NCBI RefSeq assembly: GCF_000421605.1
Contig: NZ_ATXI01000006.1
Coordinates: 47,400 to 111,399, forward strand
Direction: 5' to 3'
From: Thermodesulfobacterium thermophilum DSM 1276
Lineage (GTDB): Bacteria; Desulfobacterota; Thermodesulfobacteria; Thermodesulfobacteriales; Thermodesulfobacteriaceae
DNA length: 64,000 bases
The stretch's first letter is position 1. Each line of letters opens with the position of its first letter. Below are positions 7,684 through 15,924 of this stretch, one piece after another. The translations under genes and the position numbers were made by a program. Below the pieces are notes generated by a model. It had not been told where the DNA came from, made no database searches, and worked only from the letters and a program-made list of their open reading frames with translations.

Positions 7684-8523
7684 TTATAAAAACTTTATTT
7701 TTGCTATACGATAGGCATGACATTGAAGGTTTACAGCTACCGGAAGACTGGCAATATGACAAGGATAAGTCTCTATATGAACGGCTAAGGCGGTAGTTTT
7801 ACCTTTTAAACCCAAAGGGCCAATCATAAGAGAATTTATCTCAGATAAGAGCTCCTTTTCAAAATTAGCTATCTCTTCTTCAGGATGAGAAGCTCCAAGG
7901 GGTCTAAAAAGTGCCTTTTTGGCTAAAATGGCTGCCTTTTCAAAGGTACCTCCTATACCTACCCCTACGGTTACAGGAGGGCAAGGATTAGGACCGGCTT
8001 TTTTTACAGTTTCTACTACAAATCTTTTTATTCCCTCTATACCTGCTGAAGGAGGTAACATAGCAAGGGCACTCATGTTTTCGCTGCCACATCCCTTAGG
8101 AAGGAGATCTATTTCCAGAACCTTACCTGGGACTATTTCATAATGGATTACCGCCGGGGTATTGGTTCCGGTGTTTTTTCTGGTAAGCACTTCACATACC
8201 GAAGCCCTAAGCAATCCTTCTTTGTATGCTAAAAAAAGACCTTCGTTGATAGCCTTTTCTAAATTTTTTATATACACCTCCTCTCCGATTTTAACCCAAA
8301 CAACCGGAATACCTGTGTCTTGGCAGATAGGAAGATTCTCTTTTTTAGCGATTTCTGCGTTTTCTATCAACACCTCTAACACCGCTTTAGCCAAAGGTTC
8401 GGTCTCTTCGTCTAAGGCTTTGGTTAAAGCCTCTAAAACCTCTGAGGGGAGGCTTTTGCAAGCTCTTATGTAGGCCTCTTTTACCTGATTGACTATCTCT
8501 TGGTAGCTAATCTCTTCACTCAT
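7684..8523 (-). CDS. Class I fumarate hydratase, alpha subunit
   Basis: This is the N-terminal half/alpha subunit of the oxygen-sensitive [4Fe-4S] fumarase that interconverts fumarate and malate. The 279-residue protein has the three expected cysteines in LPICQDTGIP, PKGCGSENMS and GPNPCPPVTVGVGIGGT. It resembles the separate alpha subunits of anaerobes and archaea. The beta subunit is not next to it: the next gene downstream is a lipoprotein, and no beta-type sequence occurs in the window. Tartrate dehydratase alpha is a close relative and cannot be fully excluded. The start overlaps the end of nagZ by 8 bases. Confidence 0.88.
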   Translation of the reverse strand: MSEEISYQEIVNQVKEAYIRACKSLPSEVLEALTKALDEETEPLAKAVLEVLIENAEIAKKENLPICQDTGIPVVWVKIGEEVYIKNLEKAINEGLFLAYKEGLLRASVCEVLTRKNTGTNTPAVIHYEIVPGKVLEIDLLPKGCGSENMSALAMLPPSAGIEGIKRFVVETVKKAGPNPCPPVTVGVGIGGTFEKAAILAKKALFRPLGASHPEEEIANFEKELLSEINSLMIGPLGLKGKTTALAVHIETYPCHIASLPVAVNLQCHAYRIAKIKFL

Positions 8524-9463
8524 AAATCCACCCCTTAACCCTATCTAACACATAAAGACTTTCAGAAATCCTTTCTCGTAGAGTTGGGCTTTTTTCTATC
8601 TCGGTTTTAATCTCAAACAGATAGTAAGATAGCTCTTTAAAATCTCCACAAAATATAAGAAGGTTGTGTCCACTTGCCAAACTTAAGATAATCCTTTCAG
8701 AAAGTTCCCACTTTCCTAAGGCTCCCATGTTTAAATCATCGGTGATGATACAGCCTTTAAACCCAAGGTTATCCCTTAACAGCTTTATTGTTTTTAAAGA
8801 AAAGGTAGCTGGTAAAACGTCTAAGCTTTTTACTATCAGGTGGGTAGTCATAAAAAAAGGAACTCCCTTTTCAGCAAAAAACCGGAAAACTTCAAGGGAA
8901 AAAGAATTAGTCTTCTCTTTTTCAGGGAGATCTTTATGAGGGTCTATGGTAACCTCATCTAACCCTGGAAAATGTTTAACACAGCAGAAACACCCCTGTT
9001 TTTTATGTTCTGAGATGAAAATCTCTCCTAAAAATTTAACCAGCTTAGGGTCGTTTCCCAAAGTACGAGACCTTAAAAACTCTGGGGCCTCCTCTTCTGC
9101 TAAATCTACTACAGGAGCAAGGTTAAGGTTAAGCCCTTTTTCAACCACTGCTTTCGCAAGACTTTGAGCCCAATTTTTTACCAACGATAGATTTTTATTT
9201 TTTTGATAGTTTAGACTGATCTCCAGAGGAGAAGGGAATTCTCCAGGTATACGATAAACCTTTCCCCCTTCTTGGTCTACAGCTAAAAAGTTAAAACCAT
9301 CTACCGAAGTTTTTAATCTATTTAAATACTCTGAAAAATCTTCCTGAAAATGTTCTTTAAAAAAAATAAAATTGATAAACTGTAGGTCTCGATAAAGTTC
9401 CTTTTCTTCGGCAGAAAGGCTACCTGGTTTTACTAAAAAAACCTGACCTATGGTTTTAAACAT
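8516..9463 (-). CDS. nagZ: GH3 beta-N-acetylhexosaminidase (NagZ-like)
   Basis: The enzyme is expected to remove N-acetylglucosamine from peptidoglycan fragments during cell-wall recycling. The 315-residue protein has VDQEGGKVYRI (substrate-binding region), the KHFPG motif followed by TIDPH, which carries the Asp-His acid/base dyad of NagZ, and the nucleophile motif TDDLNMGALG. There is no signal peptide, consistent with cytoplasmic recycling. It lies 9 bases after nifS and overlaps fumarase alpha. Confidence 0.85.
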   Translation of the reverse strand: MFKTIGQVFLVKPGSLSAEEKELYRDLQFINFIFFKEHFQEDFSEYLNRLKTSVDGFNFLAVDQEGGKVYRIPGEFPSPLEISLNYQKNKNLSLVKNWAQSLAKAVVEKGLNLNLAPVVDLAEEEAPEFLRSRTLGNDPKLVKFLGEIFISEHKKQGCFCCVKHFPGLDEVTIDPHKDLPEKEKTNSFSLEVFRFFAEKGVPFFMTTHLIVKSLDVLPATFSLKTIKLLRDNLGFKGCIITDDLNMGALGKWELSERIILSLASGHNLLIFCGDFKELSYYLFEIKTEIEKSPTLRERISESLYVLDRVKGWIYE

Positions 9464-9472
9464 GGCGATTTT

Positions 9473-10591
9473 TTAACCTAAATAATCCTGAACAATTTTT
9501 ATAACCCTTTCTATGTCTTCGAGGTTAGTATATCTACCTAAGGAAAACCGGATGGTGCCTTGAGCTATTTCTTCAGGCACTTTTAAAGCAATCAAAGTAT
9601 TTGAACCTTTTCGGTCATGGCAGGCAGACCCGGTAGAAGCACACACCTCTGGGAGGTCTTCCAAGATTTTACTCCCTATTTTACCTACGAAAGAAACAGT
9701 TAAGGTATTGGGAAGAGTTTTCTCAGGAATCCCGTAGCGGTAAATTTTTGGATAAACCTCTTTAAGACCCTCATAAAGGGTTTCTCTTAAGTAGATAAGT
9801 CTTTCTGCCTCAAAACTTACGTCTTTTTTAGCTATCTCTGCTGCTTTTGCAAGAGCAGCTATAAGTCCTACCGGTTCTGTCCCAGGTCTTATCCCTTTTT
9901 CTTGTCCTCCCCCTAAAAAGAGAGGGGATAGAAAAACTCCCTTTTTTATAAACAACCCTCCTATTCCCTTAGGTGCATACATCTTGTGACCTGCAAAGGA
10001 TAGAAGATCACACCCTATTTTTTTAACATCTACCGGTATCTTACCTACAGCTTGACAGGCATCGGTATGAAATATTATTTCCCTTTCTTGACAAATCTTA
10101 GCAATTTCTTCAACCGGTTGGATGGTACCTATTTCATTGTTGGCTAACATCACAGAAACTAAAAAGGTATTTTTCTTAATTCTTTTTTGAACTTCTTCAG
10201 GGTCTACATAACCTTGGGGATTCACAGGCAAAAAATCTACCTCAAATCCCATTTCTAACAGCCTTACTGCTGGATTTAACACCGAAGGATGCTCAAAGGA
10301 ACTCACCAAAATATGACCCTTTCCTTTTGCAAGGGCTACTCCTAACAAAGCGAGATGGTTAGACTCTGTGCCTCCTGAGGTAAAAATTATTTCTTCAGAG
10401 GAGACATTTAAGAGGCTTGCTACCTCTTCTCTAAATTTTTCAAGGGCTAACTTAACCCTTTTACCTAATACATGAGCAGAACTTGGGTTAGCGAACTCTT
10501 CTGAAGAATAGATGTTAAACGCATCTAAAACTTCTGGCAAAACTGGAGTAGTAGCGTTATAATCTAAATATATCTCTTTTGAGTATTGCAT
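9473..10591 (-). CDS. nifS: Cysteine desulfurase (NifS/IscS family)
   Basis: This PLP enzyme takes sulfur from cysteine for Fe-S cluster and thio-cofactor assembly. The 372-residue protein begins IYLDYNATTPVLPEV and has the PLP lysine in SFAGHKMYAPKGIGG and the persulfide cysteine in CASTGSACHDRKG. The short active-site loop and class I layout suggest NifS/IscS more than SufS. No scaffold gene (iscU/nifU) is adjacent. It is the first gene of a four-gene minus-strand operon and diverges from reverse gyrase across a 110-base gap. Confidence 0.93.
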   Translation of the reverse strand: MQYSKEIYLDYNATTPVLPEVLDAFNIYSSEEFANPSSAHVLGKRVKLALEKFREEVASLLNVSSEEIIFTSGGTESNHLALLGVALAKGKGHILVSSFEHPSVLNPAVRLLEMGFEVDFLPVNPQGYVDPEEVQKRIKKNTFLVSVMLANNEIGTIQPVEEIAKICQEREIIFHTDACQAVGKIPVDVKKIGCDLLSFAGHKMYAPKGIGGLFIKKGVFLSPLFLGGGQEKGIRPGTEPVGLIAALAKAAEIAKKDVSFEAERLIYLRETLYEGLKEVYPKIYRYGIPEKTLPNTLTVSFVGKIGSKILEDLPEVCASTGSACHDRKGSNTLIALKVPEEIAQGTIRFSLGRYTNLEDIERVIKIVQDYLG

Positions 10592-10701
10592 AAAATTTAG
10601 TTTAAACTATTTTATAAGGATTACAACCAAAACAAACCTACCCTTGTTCCGTGTGTTTTTAGTAAATAGCAGTTTAAGAGAAAAATTTTAAGAGGTGAAA
10701 A

Positions 10702-13700
10702 ATGCTTTATTTTTTGGAAAATGGGTGCCCTAACTGTAAAGGGATAGTCTCAGATGAAAGACTTGGTAAAGGAATTCCTTGTGAAAACTGTCTTCCCGAA
10801 GGAAAAATACCTTCAAATCCCTCGATCTTAAAGATTTGTGAAATTTTAGAGAAAGAAAAAACTTTAAAACAGTTAAAGATCTTTGGAGAAGTAGAAAAAC
10901 AAGTTTCTAATTTTAGTAAGTTGTTTAAAGAAATCATCGGGGCTAAACCTTCTTCTTTACAGATAAACTGGGCTAAGAGGTTATTTTTAGGGGAATCTTT
11001 TGCTATCATCGCCCCTACAGGAACTGGAAAATCAACCTTTGGTCTTATTAGTGCTCTTCTTACCCCCAAAAAAGCCCTTATTATCGTACCTACCAAAATG
11101 CTGGTCAATCAGATAGAAACCAAGCTAAACGACTTTATAGATAGAACCTCCTCCCTCGCTTTAAAGAAAAAAAGAATTCTAGCCTATACCGGGCAAAAAA
11201 AAGAAAAAGAAATCTTAGAAAAACAGAATTTTGATGTGTTTATCTGTACTTCCGCCTTTATGCATAAAAACTTTGAAATCCTTAAATCTTTAGACTTTTC
11301 TCTTATCTTCGTCGATGACGTAGATTCTTTTTTAAAAAGCAGTAAAAACGTAGACAACTTGTTTTTATTACTGGGGTTCTCTGAAGAAGAGATAAAGCTG
11401 GCTTTAAAGAGAGATAAAACCGAGGAAGACTATTCTGAGCTTTTAAAAATCAAAAAAAACCATCGAAGTACTCAAAAACAGCTCATCATCTCCTCTGCTA
11501 CATTAAAACCAAGAACCAACCGAGTCCTTCTTTTTCAAAACTTGCTTGGGTTTGAAATAACACGTTTTGTCTCCACCCTAAGAAAGGTAATCGACACCTA
11601 TCTTGACGTCGGAGAACCAAGAGATATACAAAGACTTTCTGAAGAAGCGGTAAAATTGATAAAAGCCTTAGGTAAAGGAGGGCTTGTTTTTGTAGAAGAA
11701 TCTTATGGAAGGACTTACGTAGAGAAGTTTACAGAACAGCTCAGAGAAAACGGTGTAAAAGCGATTTCTTACTTGGAGGTCAGTGAAGAAGACCTTTTAA
11801 ATAAGTTAAAACAAGGAGAGGTAGAGGTTGCAGTAGGGTTATGTCATCTTGGCAACCCTCTGGTCAGAGGATTGGATTTGCCTGAGATTTTGAGATACGC
11901 AATCTTTTTAGGGGTACCTAAGCACGTTTTCCCCCTTACTAAAAACGAAGAAAGTTTTTCCCTCTCTTTCGCCCCCCAATTTTTGTACAGTTTGCTTTTA
12001 TCTCTTATGCCTCTTTTTAAAGACGACGAACGGATAACCGCCTTATCACATGTAAACTACCTTAGAAGATTTTTAACCTTAAGAGAAGAAGACCTCCCTA
12101 AGTATGAAGGGTTGTATAAAAAGGTATTATCGATCAAGGAATTTATAGAAGAACGGCTCAAAAACCCCGAGTTTATAGAAAAACTTAAAACAAACGAAGA
12201 AGTCTTTTTAGAACGGGATGAAAACGGAAATTATCATCTTATCGTAGGAAACGCTTCTTCTTACCTCCAGGCTTCAGGAAGGGTTTCAAGGCTTACTACT
12301 AAGGGTCTTATGCCAGGTCTTTCAGTTATCTTGGTAGACAGCTTTAAAGCTTTAAACAGCCTTAAAAAAAGGCTAAAGTTCTATTTAGGTGATGAGGTGG
12401 AGTTAAATGAGGTGACCTTTGAAAAAATAATCGAGCTTGATACCCGCATAAAACAAGAAAGAGAAAAAATTTCAGCTGAAAAGATAGATTTTAAGAACTA
12501 CCTTCTTATCGTAGAATCCCCTCATAAAGCCAAAACCATAGCTAGCTTCTTTGGAAAACCCTCGGTTAGAAGGTACACCAACCTATGGGTTTATGAAATA
12601 CCTATGGAAAACACCCTACTTTCTGTATGTGCTTCTTTAGGACATCTTTATAACCTTTCCAGAAAAAAGGGCATATTTGGGGTTTTAAAGGATAACGGAA
12701 ATTTTTATCCTGTGTTTAACACCATAAAATTAGACAGAGAAAAAGGAGAACAATATGTGGATGAAGAGGAGATAAAGGATAAAGAAAACATCTTTGACAA
12801 AGCTGATATCATAGATGGACTTAGAATCCTTAGTTTTTGTGCAGATCAAACCTTTATTGCCTCAGACCCTGACTCAGAGGGAGAAAAGATTGCCTATGAC
12901 CTTTACATTAACCTGAAACCCTTTCAAAAAAACATAAAAAGACTTGAGTTTCACGAGGTTACGTCAAGGGCCCTCAAAAAAGCCTTTGAAAATCCTCAAG
13001 AAATAAACCTTCCTCGGGTTAAAGCCCAGTTAGCCAGAAGGGTGGCAGATCGTTGGGTAGGGTTTTCTCTTTCTCAGGAATTATGGAAAGTTTTCCACAA
13101 AAACTATCTCTCAGCAGGTAGGGTGCAAACCCCGGTTTTAGGATGGGTAATAGAAAGAGAAAAACTAAGTAAGCAACACAAATATCGAATAAACTTTACG
13201 ATAAATGAATATCCCCTTTTTATCGAGGTAGAAGAAAAAGAAATTGCAGAGAAATTAGAACAACACCTACCTCAGGCTAAAATTACCTTAGAAGGCCAAA
13301 AAGAAGATGAACTTTCTCCACCTCCTCCTTATACCACAGACACCATACTGGAAGAAGCCTATAATTTCTTCAGGTTTTCTACCTCCTATACCATGTCTCT
13401 TTTGCAAGAACTCTTTGAACTCGGTTTAATCACCTATCATCGAACAGATTCAACTCGAATTTCAGACGTAGGACGGTTTCAGGTAGCTAAACCTTATATC
13501 TCAGAACATTTTGGAGAAGAGTTATTCTATCCGAGAGAATGGTTTAGTGAAGGAGCCCATGAAGGTATAAGGCCTACCCGTCCCTGGGATGTAGAAGAGC
13601 TAAAACTAAGGGTAGCTCACGGGTTGATTTCTTTTAAAAAATATAGGGATAGTTTCAGACTTTACGATCTTATTTTTAGAAGATTTATAGCAAGTCAGAT

Positions 13701-14202
13701 GAGAAAAACCAAGGTCTTAAAAAAGAACCTTAAGGTAGTTCTTTCCTCTTTAACCTGGGAAGAAGAGGTGATAGTAGCCATACTATCAAACGGTTATGAT
13801 TTAGTTTGGACCAAGCCCCATCTCTTTCCTGTTTCCTCTTCTTTTACCATAGACAACATTAAGTTACAAAAAATACCTAAAGCTTTTCTTTTTAATCAGG
13901 GATCTCTGATACAGGAGATGAAAAAAAGAGGTTTAGGTAGACCATCTACTTATGCAGAAATCGTTTCTACCCTTCTTAATAAATATTATGTTTATGAACT
14001 GAAAAACGGAGGACTTGTTCCTACAGCCTTAGGAAAACAGGTATACGAATATCTAAGGTCAAGGTTTGAAAACTATGTATCTGAAGAGTTTACCAGAAAA
14101 CTTGAAGCCTTTATGGACGAGGTAGAAGAAGGTAAAAAAGATTGGGTAGAAATTTGTTATACCCTTTTGCCTCTTCTAAAAGAATTGAACATCATCTTGT
14201 AA
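10702..14202 (+). CDS. rgy: Reverse gyrase
   Basis: The enzyme introduces positive supercoils into DNA and is the hallmark of hyperthermophiles. In the 1166-residue protein the order is an N-terminal zinc finger (CPNC at 9-12, CENC at 27-30), an SF2 helicase-like part with Walker A APTGTGKST (about 104-112) and a DDVD box, then topoisomerase IA from about residue 598: Toprim VESPHKAKTIASFFG and DPDSEGEKIAYD, and catalytic Tyr912 in TYHRTDSTR. The frame is intact. The second zinc finger usually found inside the Toprim region is absent: the segment between FYPVFNTIK and IIDGLRIL has no cysteines. RBS: AAGAGGTGAAAA. Confidence 0.97.
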   Translation: MLYFLENGCPNCKGIVSDERLGKGIPCENCLPEGKIPSNPSILKICEILEKEKTLKQLKIFGEVEKQVSNFSKLFKEIIGAKPSSLQINWAKRLFLGESFAIIAPTGTGKSTFGLISALLTPKKALIIVPTKMLVNQIETKLNDFIDRTSSLALKKKRILAYTGQKKEKEILEKQNFDVFICTSAFMHKNFEILKSLDFSLIFVDDVDSFLKSSKNVDNLFLLLGFSEEEIKLALKRDKTEEDYSELLKIKKNHRSTQKQLIISSATLKPRTNRVLLFQNLLGFEITRFVSTLRKVIDTYLDVGEPRDIQRLSEEAVKLIKALGKGGLVFVEESYGRTYVEKFTEQLRENGVKAISYLEVSEEDLLNKLKQGEVEVAVGLCHLGNPLVRGLDLPEILRYAIFLGVPKHVFPLTKNEESFSLSFAPQFLYSLLLSLMPLFKDDERITALSHVNYLRRFLTLREEDLPKYEGLYKKVLSIKEFIEERLKNPEFIEKLKTNEEVFLERDENGNYHLIVGNASSYLQASGRVSRLTTKGLMPGLSVILVDSFKALNSLKKRLKFYLGDEVELNEVTFEKIIELDTRIKQEREKISAEKIDFKNYLLIVESPHKAKTIASFFGKPSVRRYTNLWVYEIPMENTLLSVCASLGHLYNLSRKKGIFGVLKDNGNFYPVFNTIKLDREKGEQYVDEEEIKDKENIFDKADIIDGLRILSFCADQTFIASDPDSEGEKIAYDLYINLKPFQKNIKRLEFHEVTSRALKKAFENPQEINLPRVKAQLARRVADRWVGFSLSQELWKVFHKNYLSAGRVQTPVLGWVIEREKLSKQHKYRINFTINEYPLFIEVEEKEIAEKLEQHLPQAKITLEGQKEDELSPPPPYTTDTILEEAYNFFRFSTSYTMSLLQELFELGLITYHRTDSTRISDVGRFQVAKPYISEHFGEELFYPREWFSEGAHEGIRPTRPWDVEELKLRVAHGLISFKKYRDSFRLYDLIFRRFIASQMRKTKVLKKNLKVVLSSLTWEEEVIVAILSNGYDLVWTKPHLFPVSSSFTIDNIKLQKIPKAFLFNQGSLIQEMKKRGLGRPSTYAEIVSTLLNKYYVYELKNGGLVPTALGKQVYEYLRSRFENYVSEEFTRKLEAFMDEVEEGKKDWVEICYTLLPLLKELNIIL

Positions 14203-14286
14203 AATTTAAAAATGTTATTAGGTTGTTGTTTTTTTTGTTTTTTTAAGTATACTTTTTTTAAACTATAGCTTTCCGGGAGGAGCTTG

Positions 14287-15192
14287 ATGAGATTTAAAAA
14301 TGTTATTTTTGGTTTTTTGTTAGCCATAATCTTGTATATAGCTATTTTCCGAACTTTACTTCCAGAAAACAGTTTAGTTTTTAGTTTAGCCACTTTTGTC
14401 TATTTTGTTGCGGCTTTAATTTATTTTATACATTGGGTTTTTAAGTGGGATTGGGGAGGATTTGTAGGTTCTACCATTGGTTGGGCTGGGTTGTTTTTAA
14501 ACCTCGCGGCTTTTTTTATTAGATGGTATCAAACCCATCAAGCTGGCTTTGGCTACGTTCCTCTTTCCAACCTTTATGAATCTTTGGTCTTTTTTGGACT
14601 ATGTATTGCATTAATTTATCTTGTTATGGAGTTTAAATTTCCTTCTAAAGCCTTAGGAAGCATTACCTTTACTTTGACTGCTTTTATCATGGCCTATGCC
14701 TCTCTTAAAGCTCCTGCTGAAATCAAGCCACTTCTCCCAGCCCTAAAAAGTAATTGGTTGATAGCCCATGTAGTTACCTGTTTTTTGGGATATGGGGCTT
14801 TTGCCGTTACCTTTGGTCTAAGCCTGTTTTATCTCATCGGAGCTAATAAAACTCTCTCAGCCTCTTTGCAAGTTTCTTTAGAACATTTTATATATAGACT
14901 GATGCTTTTTGGTTTCTTTTGGCTTTCCTTAGGTATTATCACCGGATCTGTTTGGGCGGAGCAAGCTTGGGGAAGCTACTGGAGCTGGGACCCTAAGGAA
15001 ACCTGGTCTTTTATCACCTGGCTTATCTATGGCGGAGCCATCCATCTTCGTTTAATAAAAGGTTCTAAAGATTGGGGTGGAAAAAAACTTGCCTGGCTGA
15101 ACATCATTGGGTTTGCCTCTGTACTTTTTACTTATTTTGGAGTAAACTTTTTATTATCAGGATTACATAGCTATGCAACTCCAGGCTCATAA
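14287..15192 (+). CDS. ccsA: Cytochrome c biogenesis membrane protein CcsA/ResC type
   Basis: This is a heme-handling integral membrane protein of the system II cytochrome c maturation pathway. The 301-residue protein has about eight hydrophobic segments and the WWD-type heme motif WGSYWSWDPKETWSF near residue 230. Conserved histidines lie at LIAHVVTCFLGYGAF and near the C-terminus (SGLHSY). An in-frame TTG precedes the chosen ATG; the ATG at 14287 is placed 9-10 bases after CGGGAGG and is preferred. The partner CcsB/ResB is not in the window. It is followed after 18 bases by the CBS gene. Confidence 0.88.
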   Translation: MRFKNVIFGFLLAIILYIAIFRTLLPENSLVFSLATFVYFVAALIYFIHWVFKWDWGGFVGSTIGWAGLFLNLAAFFIRWYQTHQAGFGYVPLSNLYESLVFFGLCIALIYLVMEFKFPSKALGSITFTLTAFIMAYASLKAPAEIKPLLPALKSNWLIAHVVTCFLGYGAFAVTFGLSLFYLIGANKTLSASLQVSLEHFIYRLMLFGFFWLSLGIITGSVWAEQAWGSYWSWDPKETWSFITWLIYGGAIHLRLIKGSKDWGGKKLAWLNIIGFASVLFTYFGVNFLLSGLHSYATPGS

Positions 15193-15210
15193 AACTGGAG
15201 GGGATTTAAG

Positions 15211-15924
15211 ATGTTAGTAAAAAAATGGATGACTGAACATGTGATTACTTTAGAAGAAGAGGAACCTATAACCAGGGCTATTCAACTTTTAAAGGAACAC
15301 CAAATACGAAGGATTCCCATAACCAGAGGAGGAAAACTGGTAGGAATTGTTACCCAAACAGACATAAAAGAAGCCACCCCACCTCAATTTGCAGGGGTTG
15401 ACCTAAAGGAACTATATGACCTTTTTTTAAGCCTAAAAGTAAAAGACATCATGACCCCAGACCCTATCACCGTATCTCCAGAAGATACCATAGAAAAAGC
15501 TTCTGTCCTTATGCTTGAAAACAAAATCTCTGGACTTCCGGTAGTTAATGAAAATAATTATGTTATAGGGATTATCACTCAAACAGACATTTTTAAACTT
15601 TTTGTTCAACTAACTGGGGCTTATTTCAGTCCTTATCATGTAGCCCTTTATGTAAGCTCACCCTGTCAACTTCCTGAGATTTTAGAAATTTTTAAGAATT
15701 TACAAATAAATATTTATACCATTTTTTGCTGGAGAGACGAACTTTGTATAGATGATACCTGTAAAAAAAGAGTTTTTATTCGTTTCCAAGCGGTTGAAGA
15801 GGCTAAAATAAAGGAAGCTTTAGAAAAACTTGGGGCTAAGTTTGAAATAGCTGAGTTTAAAAAGGATGATATAAAAGATATACCCAAAAAACTGAAAGAA
15901 GAAAAAGAACTATTGATTTTCTAA
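15211..15924 (+). CDS. Tandem CBS-domain protein with C-terminal ACT-like region
   Basis: The 237-residue cytoplasmic protein has two CBS domains: residues about 5-60 (MTEHVITLEE, RRIPITRGGKLVGIVTQTDI) and about 75-135 (VKDIMTPDPITVSPEDT, GLPVV, GIITQTDIF). Such pairs usually bind adenine nucleotides or AdoMet. The C-terminal 90 residues (VALYVSSPCQLPEILEIFKNL) look like an ACT-type regulatory fold. No catalytic domain is present, so it is probably a ligand sensor. Its 3' end overlaps the convergent PBP1A gene by 15 bases. Confidence 0.85.
   Translation: MLVKKWMTEHVITLEEEEPITRAIQLLKEHQIRRIPITRGGKLVGIVTQTDIKEATPPQFAGVDLKELYDLFLSLKVKDIMTPDPITVSPEDTIEKASVLMLENKISGLPVVNENNYVIGIITQTDIFKLFVQLTGAYFSPYHVALYVSSPCQLPEILEIFKNLQINIYTIFCWRDELCIDDTCKKRVFIRFQAVEEAKIKEALEKLGAKFEIAEFKKDDIKDIPKKLKEEKELLIF

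Noticed and set aside
7673..7762. Longer start of the lipoprotein gene
   Set aside because: It would bury the signal peptide inside the protein and overlap fumarase alpha. The ATG at 7672 has AAAAGGAG upstream.
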